Shown here: positions 31,884-43,079 of the stretch, piece by piece
Layout: each line of letters starts with the position of its first letter
Numbering within the stretch: position 1 is the stretch's first letter
Source of the DNA: Ctenosaura bakeri
Lineage: Eukaryota; Chordata; Lepidosauria; Squamata; Iguanidae
Assembly: GCA_948474755.1 (NCBI GenBank)
Contig: CAOLHI010000252.1
Coordinates: forward strand, 820,001 to 884,000
Reading direction: 5' to 3'
DNA: 64,000 bases
Translations under genes and position numbers: made by a program
The notes under the pieces: model-generated
Databases searched by the model: none
Told to the model about the DNA's origin: nothing
What the model saw: the letters and a program-made list of their open reading frames with translations, nothing else

Positions 31884-32743
31884 TGTGTTGCCCTGATTTC
31901 TGGGGTCCCTTGGGGGACACCTCAATGTGCTCCACGTGATGGGGAATGGAAACTAGCCAGAGCACAAGCAATAGCAATGCGAGAGGCAGGGTAACCTAGC
32001 AGGGTCTTTTTACCCAGTTTTTACGGGGTCAGGCCAAGCCAAAAACCAAACAAAAATGTCCAATAAATGATTTCGTTAAATGTAAGTCTCACGCATGAAC
32101 ACGCTTCCGCACACACATACCCAAGAGAAGAAAAAGGGGCGGAATTGGACAGAGGGAGTATTGAAGGGGTGTTGTTGGGGTAATACTGCACCTGGTCCTG
32201 AAGTCTGGGGTCTGAGAAGGCAGCCAAGAAGTGGGACTCAGCACAGAGAGGGCTGAGGGGATTGCTCACCAAACGGAGCAACGTCAGATGGGGTGACCGG
32301 GAGCGATCCAAAGAGGCGCTCAAAATCGGAGGCTATTTGTAGGGGAAAACGTACCTGGAGGGCTAATCCTTTCCCGGGGAGAACAATGGGAGTTGCAGTG
32401 AGCACAAAGCTTCACATTGGTAATTTCCTTTGCACGATGGGATTATTGGGTGTTGCCACAGTCTCCGGACCTCGCTTGATGGGATATTTGCTCAACTTGG
32501 GGCAGACATGCTAATCCTCTCAAGTCAGCATCTTGGGGTGGAGGACCTTTTGTTTATTGTGGATTTATTTTTCTTGAGGTTTCCCTGGGCTATGTGACGG
32601 GAATTTTACTGGTCTGACCTTGTTGTCGGTCTTTTGGCCGTGCCCGCCTACGTGCCCTTTCAGGGGACCTCTCTGGCATACAGAGTTATATTTTAATATT
32701 AAAGTTGTAGACCCTTGGATAGGGTTTCTCTCTCGAAGTAACA
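31884..32743 (-). mobile_element. Diverged LTR related to family 1
   Basis: It starts tgtgttgccctgatttctgg and ends gaagtaaca. It shares gcgagaggcagggtaac, ggggtcaggcca and the overall order with family-1 LTRs, but differs widely. No target duplication was found. The TATA-like complement is weak (ctatttgtagg). Confidence 0.6.
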
Positions 32744-32876
32744 GTTGCCATAAATTGAAATTGATTTGATGGGAAATAACACAAACAAATTATTGGGAGA
32801 TTCAAAAAGTGACTGGGGAAGGAGAAACAGTGGGCTACACTTTTTCCCTTCAGTAAGGGGCCCCAGGCTTATGAGA

Positions 32877-33412
32877 TCACAGAATCACAGAGTTGGAAGA
32901 GATCACAAGGGCCATCGAATCCAACCTCCTTCTGCCATGCAGAAATACACAATCAAAGCACTCCTGAGAGATGGCCATCCAGCCTCTGTTTAAAAACCTC
33001 CAAAGAAGTAGATTCCATCAAACTATGAGACAGCAATGTATTCCACTGTTGAATGGCTCTTCCCTAATGTTTAGATGAAATCTCTTTTCCTGTAGGTTGA
33101 ATCCATTGCTCCATGTCCTAGTCTCTGGAGCAGCAGACAACAAGCTTGCTCCATCTTCAACATGACATCCCTTTAAATATTTCAACACAGCTATCATGTC
33201 ACCTCTTAACTTTCTTTTCATCAGACTAAACATCCCCAGCTCTGTAAGCCCCTTGTCTTGGGCATGGCTTCCAGACGCTTCACCATTTTGGTTGCCCTCC
33301 TCTGGACATGTTTCAGCTGATCAATATTCTTTTTGAATTATGGTGTCCTGGACTGGACACAGTATTCCAGATGAGGTCTAACCAAAGTAGAATTGAGTGG
33401 TACAAATGCCTG
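32877..33412 (-). mobile_element. CR1 LINE, older copy
   Basis: The 3' tip gatcacagaatcacagagtt is at the left. A minus-strand frame at 33018-33233 keeps an 'RKLRGDMIAVLKYLKG' segment. Many substitutions; 5' end at about 33412. Confidence 0.85.
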
Positions 33413-34190
33413 GAGCATTTGTACCCATTGATAATCTGACCCCCTTCAAAGGGAGCTGAGAGGAAGCAATTTCTCCTTCTCGACCCCAATGTAATGGCAT
33501 CGGAGGAGCTATAGCCGCAGTTCGGTCAAAGCCGTGACTGCATCCAACCCCACGGAGCAGATCCTTTGGTGAATTTGCCTTGGGTTATACAGTAAGTCTG
33601 TAGCCAAGCCAGGAATAAATCCTTGGATCTTCACTCACTGCTTTGCTTGCCAACCCCAATTTTTTTTTTCCTGCAGGCAAATGTCAAGGCTAACTATCAA
33701 ACAAATTGATGTCTGTTGGGAGACAGAGCCAAGCCAAAGGTCATCACAGGGGCACAAAGATGCCTTATTTACAGATTGCTAAGCCAGGACGGCTGCTGAG
33801 GATGAGGCAGTCTCACTGTGTGATCAGGGGGTCACGGGGTCCCAGAAGCACTAGGCTCCGTTGCCGGAGGGTGAATTGCCGCTGACAGAAGAGCGAATAT
33901 TTTCCTGTCATCAGAGAACTGGGAGAGATTAGCTGAGTCACGGCTCCAATTTTCTGTGATCACAACCACCAAAGGCACATTCGGCCTTGTATCTCAGAAT
34001 GTGGGAGGAAAAAAAAAAATCTCTGACTCAATTTTGTTGCCTTTCTCTAAATCCCACTTTTTGTTCTTGCTCCATCTTTTCTTGATACCAGGTTGTAGAC
34101 TATATTTTTTCTGAATTTTGTGGATTTCCTAAAGTAGATATTTTGTGGATTGAAGTAGTTTTTCCTGTACGTACCGGATGCATAGATGAT
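33413..34190. promoter_or_regulatory. Repeat-free block, candidate conserved non-coding DNA
   Basis: No repeat is recognised. It is CpG-bearing (33500-33560 and 33830-33890) with gctgagtcacgg (an AP-1/MAF-type site) near 33930 and ccttatttacagattgctaa near 33760. No exon is recognised. The regulatory role is inference only. Confidence 0.22.
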
Positions 34191-34224
34191 AGTGCTGGGT
34201 AAGGCGGAAGGTAGTAGGGAGAAA

Positions 34225-34731
34225 GGAATACTCTGTCCAGTTCTGGGCACCACAATCCTTGTTGACAAGCTGGGACATGTCCAGAGGAGGGCAATCAAAA
34301 TGGCCAAAGGCCGAGAAACTATGAAGCTCTATGAAGAGCAGCTTAGGGAGCTGGGTATATTCAGCCTGGAGAAGAGAAGGTTAAGCGATAACATGATAGC
34401 CATGTTTAAATATTTGAAGGAACGTCAAAAGGAGGATGGAGCAAGCTTGTTTTCTGCTGTTCCAAAGACTAGGACAAGGAGCAATGGATTCAAGCTGCAG
34501 GAAAGGAGATTCCACCTGAACCTCAGGAAGAACTTCTGGATGATCAGAGCTGTCCAGCAGTGGAATGTGCTGCCTCAGAGTGTAGTGGAGTCTCCTTCTT
34601 TGGAGGTTTTTAAGCAGAGGCTGGATGGCCATCTGTTGGGAATGCTTTGATGGGTGTTCCTGCATAGCAGGGGGTTGGACTTGATGGCCCCTGGGGTTTC
34701 TTCCAACTCTACAATGATTCTATCATTTTGT
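34225..34731 (+). mobile_element. CR1 LINE, 5'-truncated
   Basis: A 154-codon frame (34186-34650) holds 'VQRRAIKMAKG' and 'LSAVPKTR'-like CR1 tail sequence and ends '[15 protein letters not shown]'. The UTR follows to gattctatc. The annotated start codon is upstream flank, not a real start. Confidence 0.9.
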
Positions 34732-35409
34732 TCAATACAGGGCTGTTTCCATTCTTGCACTGCAGAGGAATCACTTCTGGATATTTCTTGTTCTTCATTC
34801 AGCAGGCATGCTCCAAATCAACCGGGCTCTGCTCAGTCCAGAATTTGCCAATCCAAGCACTCTGCCTCCGGAGGAGACTGCCTCATCCTGACTCGGATGG
34901 AATGAAGAATTGTATACTGGAACCTTTCCTGTATTGTCCTGTGTTTCCAAAAAGTCAAAATTAAAAGGTGTGTGAGTCAAGCGTTTCCAGAGGTCTCCAA
35001 AATATTTATGTGTTTTATTTCTGGAGCAAAGGCTGAGCTGGGGACACACAATGAGATGACAAACTATTTGCAGCTCAGCAAAGTCAGACTGGATGGAGAG
35101 AATTAAAAGCAGCAGGCTCTTTCCTTCTGGCTGGCACGGAAGATGTTGGCAGCCCTGAAGGTGCGAATGAGGCTGTAACAGTGATGCTGGTACAGAGCCC
35201 TTGGGTGGGAGGGGGCTGAGGACATTCCAATTGCTGCTGAGTCCGTGGTCCAAGACAAAAGCAGCTGTTTTCACAGAGGAAGTGGGAGGGGGTTTGAGAA
35301 AATCTGGCCATACAGGACTGCAGAATGATTCGTCTTTCAACCGATGGGCTTACCTAATAGGATGACTCTGTGAGTGTGAGTGTGAGTGTCTATGTCTGTC
35401 TGTCTGTCT
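34732..35409. other. Unassigned; 181-codon minus ORF without domain
   Basis: The minus ORF 34795-35340 is the longest frame here not inside an obvious repeat. It shows no motif I recognise, no splice context and low-complexity Ser/Pro-rich content. I treat it as chance. A TG-rich run (gtgagtgtgagtgtgagtg, then ctgtctgtctgtc) occupies 35374-35409. Confidence 0.3.
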
Positions 35410-35512
35410 TCAAGTTGCCTGTTGACTTATGGTGACCCCATGCATTTCATAGGGTTTTCTTAGGCAAGGTATACTCAGAGGTGGCACTAACCAGGGCTGA
35501 CCGTGCTATCAA
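35410..35512 (-). mobile_element. 5S-derived SINE with internal deletion
   Basis: The tail complement tcaagttgcctgttgactta, then gcatttcatagggttttctt, joins abruptly to ctaaccagggctgacc of the 5S-like head. Most of the middle is missing. Confidence 0.65.
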
Positions 35513-35515
35513 AGA

Positions 35516-35872
35516 TCATAGAATCACAGAATCATAGAGTTGGAAGAGATTACAAAGGTCCTCCAGTCCAATCCCCGGCCAGACAGAAAGACACCATCAA
35601 AGCATTCCTGACAGATGGCCACCCAGTTTTTGTTTAAAGACCTCCAAAGAAGGAGACTCTACCACACTTCTGGGCAGCATATTCCACTGTCAAACTGCTC
35701 TTACCATCAGGAAATTCTTCCTAACGTTTAGGTGGAATCTCTTTTCAGGAGGTGTGAAGCCATTGCTCCATGTCCCAGTCTCTGGAGCAGCAGAAAACAG
35801 GAATGCTCCATGTCCCAGTCTCTGGAGCAGCAGAAAAGATGCCCATATGGCATCTCTTCAAATATTAAAGGT
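35516..35872 (-). mobile_element. CR1 LINE with a 40-bp tandem duplication
   Basis: The 3' tip atcatagaatcacagaatca is at the left. The segment tgctccatgtcccagtctct, continuing through ggagcagcagaaaa, occurs at 35764-35797 and again at 35804-35837. The duplication is confined to this copy. Confidence 0.88.
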
Positions 35873-36296
35873 AGAATCATAGAATCATAGAAATGTAGAG
35901 TTGGAAGAGACCCCAGGGGCGATCCAGTCCAACCCTCTGCCATGCAGGAACACCCTCAAAGCACTCCCGACAGATGGCCATCAAGCCTCTGCTTAAAAAC
36001 CTCCAAGGAAGGAGACTTCACTACACTCCGAGGCAGCATATTCAACCGCCAGACAGCCCTGACCGTCAGGAAGTTCTCCCTGAGGTTCAGGTGGAATCTC
36101 CTTTCCTGCAGCTTAAATCCATTGCTCCTTGTCCTGGTCTCTGGAGCATCAGAAAACAAGCCCACTTCTTCCTTTACATGACATCCCTTCAAAGATTTAA
36201 ACATATTTAAAGATGGCTATCATGTCACCTGTTAACCTTTTTTACTCCAGGCTAAACATACCTAGCTCCCTCAGTTGCTCTCAGAGGGCTTCATGG
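35873..36296 (-). mobile_element. CR1 LINE abutting another CR1
   Basis: Its tail (agaatcatagaatcatagaa) touches the 5' end of the copy at 35516. A minus frame (35956-36204) keeps the '[11 protein letters not shown]' segment. It ends in tccctcagttgctctcagag. Confidence 0.9.
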
Positions 36297-36445
36297 GCCA
36301 TTTCCGCACTACACTCTTATAGTGTAGTCATCTTGGCTTCAAGGGAGAGTTCAGGCTTGATTTGCTCTAAAACCCATTCATTTGTTTTTTAGGAATCTGG
36401 GGTATCCATAGAACTCTCCTCCAGAACCATATTTCTCCTTTCATA
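36297..36445 (-). mobile_element. MITE left-end stub joined to a BovB fragment
   Basis: 36297-36325 is only the first about 30 bases of a hairpin MITE (ggccatttccgcactacact...). It is followed at once by minus-strand BovB (gtcatcttggcttcaaggga, ggtatccatagaactctcct). Most of the MITE has been deleted. Confidence 0.7.
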
Positions 36446-36667
36446 GAGTTATAAGAATCATAGCACTGAACAGATGCTACCTTCTCTTTATGACTGGGAA
36501 GAAGGGGAGTATTTTTTTTTTTTTTGCAAGGTAGTAACTTCATGGGTTTTGTAACAAAACTGTGTAGTGAATCACCTTCGCCAGTCAAGGATGCCAGTAG
36601 ACCACAGCCCTCTGCCAAGGATGGGAACTCTGCCAGCCTCCAGATATTGCTCAGCTGTAAGTCCTAG
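36446..36667. other. No recognised feature
   Basis: Short unassigned sequence with a poly-T run near 36512. The LTR target copy ctag is at 36664-36667. Confidence 0.35.
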
Positions 36668-37103
36668 TGTTATCACGGTTATGATATGTCTGGTGAGAGC
36701 ACTAGATATCCTTTTGATATCAAATAATTTGGCCTTTGCTTGACCTTTCTCTGCCACCCTACTCCACGTGTTTGCAGAGGTCCACCGGACAAGCATGTAT
36801 TGAACGCGGCTGTTAATGGTTGTACATTCCAAACTCCATTCAGGCAGGCAAGTTAAAGCCTCTCCGATGCTTTAGGGAAAAACCCTCCTGCAAACTGGCC
36901 TTGTTCAGAACGAATCTTTACAAAGACGCACGGCCAGGAGCTGAGCCGTTCCTTTATATTGAGCCCTTTGCATTCTGGCCATACTATTGTCATCCAGCGC
37001 TAAGCTCATCATGTAGAACTTTACCTTTTCCAACTCCTTTGTCCAGCTCCAAATTTCCTTTGTTCTCACCGAGCATGGCATGGCCTGTAGGTAAAATCCA
37101 CCC

Positions 37104-37110
37104 TATAAAA
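37104..37110 (+). promoter_or_regulatory. LTR TATA box
   Basis: TATAAAA in the context ccaccctataaaaagttccc, U3 of LTR copy c. It is conserved in copies a and b on the minus strand. Confidence 0.75.
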
Positions 37111-37452
37111 AGTTCCCACTTTTGGGAACACTTTGGATCACCCCAGACGTCCATCCAGCCTTGCTGCCGCTCTGTCCAGTGAAGTTTTCCCCTCAGTTCC
37201 CTATAACTGAGTCTGCCTCCCTTTTGGACTGCTTGGAACACTTTGGATCACCCCAGACGTCCATCCAGCCTTGCTGCCATTCTGTCCAGTGAAGTTGTCC
37301 CCTCAGCAAGCCGCGCTGAGCTTTCTCCCCTGCAACCTCTTCCTCTCCCCAGGACTACGAGACCAGGTGTCATATTACCCATTCCCCAAAGCTCTCCATT
37401 TCTATTTCTAGTTAGCTGTGTGCATGTGGTGTCTTTTATGTTGTTTGTCCTC

Positions 37453-37458
37453 AATAAA
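37453..37458 (+). terminator. LTR polyadenylation signal
   Basis: AATAAA in gtcctcaataaatgttattt, within the presumed R region of LTR copy c. It is followed by a T-rich stretch. Confidence 0.65.
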
Positions 37459-37654
37459 TGTTATTTTTGTTACTTTAAAACTTGTCTGGCTATGCTCTCT
37501 GACCTGAAGCCGTAGACATAGGGTACAAGATCCTAGCTAAAGTTACCCTGCCTCTCGTTAGCTTAAGAGAGTGCTCTAGCTTAATTTCCCCATCTTGTGT
37601 TTTTATTTGGTTATTTGGGTGCCCCTTCCAGGACCCCCAACTTACAGGGTAACA

Positions 37655-38095
37655 CTAGTATTCTTCATCATTTACTATGCTGGCTAGGGCTACTGGAAGT
37701 TGTAGCCCCATGAGCTCAGCCAAATTGGCTGCACCATTTTGATCCCTGGTTATATGTATTAAAGCTTAGATAGGAATGAAGAAGCCTCTAGAAATTTTTC
37801 AAGTGCAACTGACATCATTCCTCACCATTATCTATGGCAGCTAGGAGCTTCTGGGACTTCCCCAGCTGGTGGTATAGCAGCCCCACCCTAGGTTTAAATT
37901 TCCCTTTGACTTCTTGGATTTTGTGGAAAAGGTCTCTTGCTTTTCCTTTTTTGTAGTCTTAGTCTATTCCTCTGCTTTTGATTATTACAGTAGTTCTTTT
38001 TGTCCCTGTGCACAAGTCTCTAAACATGCAGAGCACTCAGAGTTCTAACCATATTTCTGCCACCTTTTACTTTTGCTTCTTGTCTGTCCTCAATC
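37655..38095. other. No recognised feature
   Basis: Unassigned sequence with no gene or repeat family recognised. It includes the gactactggaagttgtag-type wording of decayed MITEs near 37690. Confidence 0.3.
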
Positions 38096-38333
38096 AGCCA
38101 GTGGGGTATAGCAGTTTGAGTATTAGACTATGACTCTGGAGGCAGGAATTTGAATCCCCACTCTGCCATGGAAACCCACTGCACGACCTTGGACAAGTCA
38201 CATTCTCTCAGCCTCAGAAGAAGGCACTGGCAACCCCCCTGTGAACAAATCTTGCTGAGAAAAACCCATGATAGGTTCACCCTACAGTCCCCATAAGTCA
38301 GAAATGACTCAAAGGCACACAAGAGCAACAAGG
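38096..38333 (+). mobile_element. tRNA-derived SINE with BovB-like tail
   Basis: Head cagccagtggggtatagcag, then ggaatttgaatccccactct, body ctgcacgaccttggacaagt and tail aagtcagaaatgactcaaag followed by gcacacaagagcaac. Confidence 0.9.
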
Positions 38334-38450
38334 GCTTGAAGAGTTTCATCTATCATCCATGAAGCCTTTTCTTTTATTTTGCCTTATGATCTACATCTAA
38401 TTCTTTGTTCCAACCAGAGGGGATGCAGTGAATTGAAGAGTTTTCGCAAA

Positions 38451-38865
38451 TGTTGACTTGTTGTTGTGGTTGTTACTTGCCACAAAGTCAACTTCAACAT
38501 ACCATGGCTTTTTGAACTTGACTCCTTCAAGATCCCCTGCCATCAACTGCCCTGCTTGAGTTTTGCAAACTCAAGGCTGTGGCTTCTTTGCTTGAATCAA
38601 TCGACTATAGTGTAGTCTCCCTATTTTCCTACCGCCTTCCACATTATCACAATCATTTTAATCTTTCCTTGTGAGTTACATCGTCTCATATTAAGTTCAA
38701 AGGCATATTTGCTCCTAGTGAGAGTTCAGGCTTGATTTATTCTAGGACCTATTTATTTGTCTTTTTAACAGTCCGGGGTATCTGTAGAACTTCCAGTGTC
38801 ACATTTCAAACAAGTTGATTTTCTTCCTGACTGCTTTCTTCACTGTCCAGCTGCTTATTCAGCCA
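38451..38865 (-). mobile_element. BovB LINE 3' portion
   Basis: The reverse complement carries BovB words: the tail gttgttgtggttgttac at left, ccatcaactgccctgcttga, gagagttcaggcttgattta and aagttgattttcttcctgac. The frame is disrupted. Confidence 0.85.
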
Positions 38866-40239
38866 TTGATTCAATGGATCTATTCTAGCTGGGTTAAGCA
38901 ATTGGATTTAGGCTTTCAAAAATGTCTGGATTATTATTGCTTGCCAGTCTAAGCAGCCATGCGACCTGCGTCTGCTGTCTCCAGACGGACTCTGCCTTTC
39001 TTCCTCTCTGATTCCCTCTCAATTGTGTGTAGCCTGGATCTAATGCACTGCTAACCATGCCTGTAAATGTCCGTGTTGGGCTTGTGTTCAGACATGAAAG
39101 CATCTTCCAATCAAATTACAAGACTCATCTTGCAAAAACATTATCCAGCTGGGAACATCTTGTTTTCGGTCTGGCTAGAGAGGAGCTGAGAGACGTGTTC
39201 CTGCATTTTATCAGTGTCTTCAGCCCAGATTGGCTCTTATCTCGATTACCTGGGTTCCTTATCTCACCTGGATGAGCAGTTATCTCCAGCCAACCTACTT
39301 GCTGTGGTAAGTTATCTCCAGGTGACTGAATTTTCTTCCCCCCTATTATAGATAAGTAACTGCAGAAATGGGGAGAACAACCAGGCCATAGGAGAAAAGG
39401 GCAATCCAGAAGGACAAGTGTTGTTGCAGGGTGGGACGGGGAGTGAATGCAGTTAACAGTGTTTTCCTCCCCTGGGAAAGGCCTGACATCCTTCAAAACC
39501 AGACTGAAAGCAATGAAATGACAGCTGGAAGTGTGGTCCACAAAACCAATGGTGGTAGAAGGAGGAACAGCATCTTCATTCTAAAGAATGAGAGCAAAGA
39601 AATGCAATGTGGAGGACCTGAGATTAAGTTTTGTCCATCACGTTCCACCCCCTCATGCCCATATTAAAGAGTTTTTGCTGCCAAACGTGTTGGATTTTTG
39701 AATGTGCCAATATTTATGTATTTGTGACAGTTACATTTCTTGATTTTGGAAAGCTGTCATTACATTTTAGCAAAACAGCCAAGAAAAAGGAAAGAACAAA
39801 GAAGTAATCAAAGCTACCAGTATGGAAAGGAACTAGAACTTGGTGGAACACCACCTGCTTTCAGTGGTGGCTTCAATGTCTGTAGATTGTTGAATATGTG
39901 GGTTTTAGCTCAGATTTAAAGGAACTGTCCAAGATGCTGAACAATAAATTCAAAAATAGGTTCGGTACATTGGACAGCTCCTTCAGGCTAAAACCCAAAA
40001 AGCTTCCATTGAGGTGGAACTCACCAGCCTTCACATCTTGGTTTGTATATAGAGTGTGCCAGGTTCAATCCACAGTATCCACATTTAATAAGGATGCTGA
40101 TGTGTACTTATTGTTCATTTCTTATTTTTGTTAGAGGCCACTCCCTACCATAAAAATGTTCAGGAAGAAAAACAACAAATTTAAAATGTGGAACATGGCA
40201 GAATAAAAATACAGTCTTAGAATGAACCATTAAAATATT
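38866..40239. other. Unassigned; one imperfect inverted-repeat element
   Basis: No gene is recognised. At about 39890-40065 the words ttttagctcagatttaaagg, actgtccaagatgctgaac and cattggacagctccttcagg / gctaaaaccc form an imperfect hairpin. Similar words recur at 56833-56995 and 62665-62800, so this is probably another old MITE family. Confidence 0.4.
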
Positions 40240-40415
40240 TTACAGTAAGGTCAGAAATACTTTTACACTTAAGGGGACCCTATCACAGGGTTTTCTGGGG
40301 GCTGTGACGCACCCATGGACACCCAATAGGTTCCCATGATGTAGTGGGGAATCAAACTCTGGTCTCCAGGGTTGTAGTTCAACACCCAAACCATTACACC
40401 ACTCAAGGTGGCTAT
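40240..40415 (-). mobile_element. tRNA-derived SINE
   Basis: The words cacagggttttctggggg, acccaataggttcccatgat, gggaatcaaactctggtctc and accattacaccactcaaggt read as the reverse of a Sauria-type SINE. The tail is partly lost. Confidence 0.8.
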
Positions 40416-40979
40416 TTATCACATATTCAGTAACCCAATTTACCCTCGCAGCTAAGAAACTATGTGCTTTTTCATTAAGGAACATATTGTAGTATAAATA
40501 TTAATTTTACACTTTCCTATTCATTGGTTTTACACAGGTCTGTAAAAATGGTTTCTAAAGTTACGCCTAACATTTTTAATAATTTATTTTTTAATTTTGT
40601 TCATGTTTTATGCCATATATTGTAAAAGCCTTTGGCTACATACAAGGAAGTTTACAGTGATGTTGACTCAAGGCACTGCACAAAGGTTAAGCCAGATACA
40701 CTCCTACAGAAGAAAGTGACATTTTACCAATTTGAAATGATCACATTCAGTGCATTACACCATATGCAGATAAATGCATAGCATTCATTCACATGTTGAT
40801 GAATGTTCATTGTGCATTACATGTTGGGAGATGGATTTTACAGCACCTAGCACAAAATCCTCCCAGTAACTGCTGCGCTCTGAACAAAAACGTGTTCCAG
40901 AGGCAAACATTAAACATACAGCAGAGTATCAAGATAGCAACAAATGTGAGCAGCTGCAGAGTATAGCATACAGCATCAG

Positions 40980-42049
40980 CACTGACCCCACTCTACCCAC
41001 TGGTTAGTAACTCTAGCACACAGAGTTGTCATCCAAAAATACCCAGAGGCTTTTATTCTTCAAGTTCCAATATATACACATCTGTACAAGCAGGATACAC
41101 AGATCCTCAGTCATAGGTTCAGCATCTGGTTCATCTATCTTCTGGATAGCAGTACGTGTGAAAGAGATCTAGGAGTCTTAATAGATCACAAGCTGAACAT
41201 GAGTCAGCAGTGTGATGCGGCAGCCAAGAAAGCCAATGCAATTCTCGGCTGCATCAATAGGAGTATGGTGTCTAGATCGAGGGAGGTACTGGTACCACTC
41301 TACTCTGCTTTGGTTAGACCTCATCTTGAATCCTGTGTCCAGTTCTGGGCACCCCAATTCAAGAAGGATATTGACAAGCTGGAGCAAGTCCAGAGGAGGG
41401 CAACCAAAATGGGGAGAGGGACATGAGAGCCATGTTTAAATATTTGAAGGGATGCCACGTAGAGGAAGGAGAGGGCTTGTTTTCTGCTGCTCCAGAGAAC
41501 AGGACAAGGAGCCATGGATTCAAGCTTGCAGGAAAGGAGATTCCACCTGAACCTCAGGAAGAATTCCCTGACAGTCAGGGCTGTCCAGCAGTGGAATATG
41601 CTGCTGCCTCCATGGAGTGTGGTGGAGTCTCCTTCTTTGGAGGTTTTTAAGCAGAGGCTGGACGGCCATCTGTCGGGAGTGCTTTGAGGGTGTTCCTGCA
41701 TGTCAGGGGGTTGGATTGGATGGCCCGTGTGGTCTCTTCCAACTCTACATTTCTATGATTCTATGATTCTGTCACAGTATCAGGCAGAGGTTCTCTCGGA
41801 CTGAGTTCCGGTGTCATAGCATCAGCAAGAGTCAGAGAGAGAACCAGTCTGAGCTCCCCTCTTTTATACACACCTGCTGATAGATCGTCAGCTAGGGACA
41901 ATGGCTGATGCAACTCCTTGCCAGGATTACATATTACCACGACTCAGCCTTACTGTCCCCTAGGGATTGCATCATGACTTGCCAAGTCATTCCCCAGGTG
42001 TATCCCCACGTGTTCATCAAAAGTATTTTTAACTGGGGCAACTGTCACA
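40980..42049 (-). mobile_element. Probable LTR split by a CR1 insertion
   Basis: Minus-strand TATA (complement of cccctcttttatacacacct near 41858-41875) and a minus AATAAA (in ggcttttattcttc near 41050) lie on either side of a CR1 copy at 41128-41772. The right end gcaactgtcaca resembles an LTR start. The left end and target duplication are not resolved, so the single-LTR reading is tentative. Confidence 0.4.
41128..41772 (+). mobile_element. CR1 LINE with internal deletion
   Basis: From ctggatagcagtacgtgtga, it encodes '[20 protein letters not shown]' in one frame, then '[12 protein letters not shown]'. It jumps from aaaatggggagaggg to acatgagagccatgtttaaa, losing the 'LREL' segment. It ends in the attctatg tail. 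Confidence 0.93.
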
Positions 42050-42576
42050 GCATTTCTGTCCAACATTATACATGCATATGTGAGCCCCTATTGAGTTGTC
42101 CAACATGGCAATTCACTAACAAGGTAGCAATGTCCAGCTACCACATAGCCCCATGAGTGGAAAGTTATCTTGCATCTCCCTGATGTAGGATCACAATCAC
42201 AGAGTAGTACAACTATACCTTAGTCCTTAGTGGAAGAAATTAATTAGTTAATCTGTAGGAAAATGGAAGGTGGATAGATAGCAATATTATATTTCAGAAT
42301 ATATAATGTTTACTTTTATATTAGAAAGAAGAATGTGGTATATGGGTCAATTGAATGAAAGTAATTGGTTAAGGAAGTTGACCAAACTACTGAAAACAAT
42401 TAAAGAAAAGAAGAAGTACAAAATTATAAACGATATAATTAATAAGATTCTCCACATTAAAGGAAAGAGGTTTTAAATAAACATTGACTTTGTTCTCCGG
42501 GGGAATGGGGGTGGGAGGGACGGAGAGAAGGAAGAGCATTACATTTCTTGGGAAAATTAATTTGATGCTTGTGGGT
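42050..42576. other. No recognised feature
   Basis: AT-rich unassigned sequence. No gene or named repeat. Confidence 0.3.
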
Positions 42577-42678
42577 TGTTGGCTGACTTTGGGCCTGTCA
42601 CATTCTCTCAGCCTCAGAGAAGCACTGAAGCTAGCCATCTTTGAACAAATTCTGCTAAGAAAACCCAATGATGGATGC
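42577..42678 (+). mobile_element. tRNA-SINE body fragment
   Basis: gctgactttgggcctgtcac, attctctcagcctcagagaa and gctaagaaaacccaatgatg match the middle of the BovB-tailed SINE. Both ends are missing. Confidence 0.65.
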
Positions 42679-42830
42679 CAACTATTGTTATTTTTTATAT
42701 AGCAGCTGTCCTGTCTGAACCTATTTTGGGGATAATGTTCATTCCCTTGGGAAGGTCATTTGGAGTGGATTCTTTGCTCAGCTGATGTGGAAGCCATCAA
42801 CCACCTCCGGTAATAGAAATGACATACGTG

Positions 42831-42876
<46 letters not shown>

Positions 42877-42920
42877 AATAATTTATTTCTATTCCGCCTC
42901 TCCCCATGGATCGAGGTGAT
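42831..42920 (-). repeat. (GAT)n microsatellite on a retroelement 3' end
   Basis: About 13 gat units are followed by aataatttatttctattccg, then cctctccccatggatcgagg. It is the same end-family as 14425, 29090, 29400 and 30639, but with GAT instead of AAT expansion. Confidence 0.85.
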
Positions 42921-43079
42921 GACCTGCCTTGTTCATATCTGCTCACAGGCTGGCTGGTGTGACTTTATTGCCTTCCGTTTTGAATGGAAGAAACTCGACC
43001 TGGGAAGCCAACAGTGCCAAAGAAGAATTCCTCTTCATAATTTTCTCATTTCTGCTTCATATCTTCTTGGGATTTGAGC

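Larger units (their letters stand above)
36668..37654 (+). mobile_element. Solo LTR, family 1, copy c, with internal tandem duplication
   Basis: It is bounded by tgttatcacggtta and acagggtaaca. The 4-bp duplication ctag is perfect (36664-36667, 37655-37658). The plus strand is the transcribed sense: TATAAAA at 37104-37110 after ccaccc, and AATAAA at 37453-37458. A block of about 72 bp beginning ggaacactttggatcacccc occurs at 37125 and again 110 bp later at 37235. This accounts for its extra length over copies a and b. Confidence 0.9.

Noticed and set aside
34795..35340. 181-codon minus-strand ORF
   Set aside because: No domain, no splice context, low-complexity composition. Treated as chance until conservation is shown.
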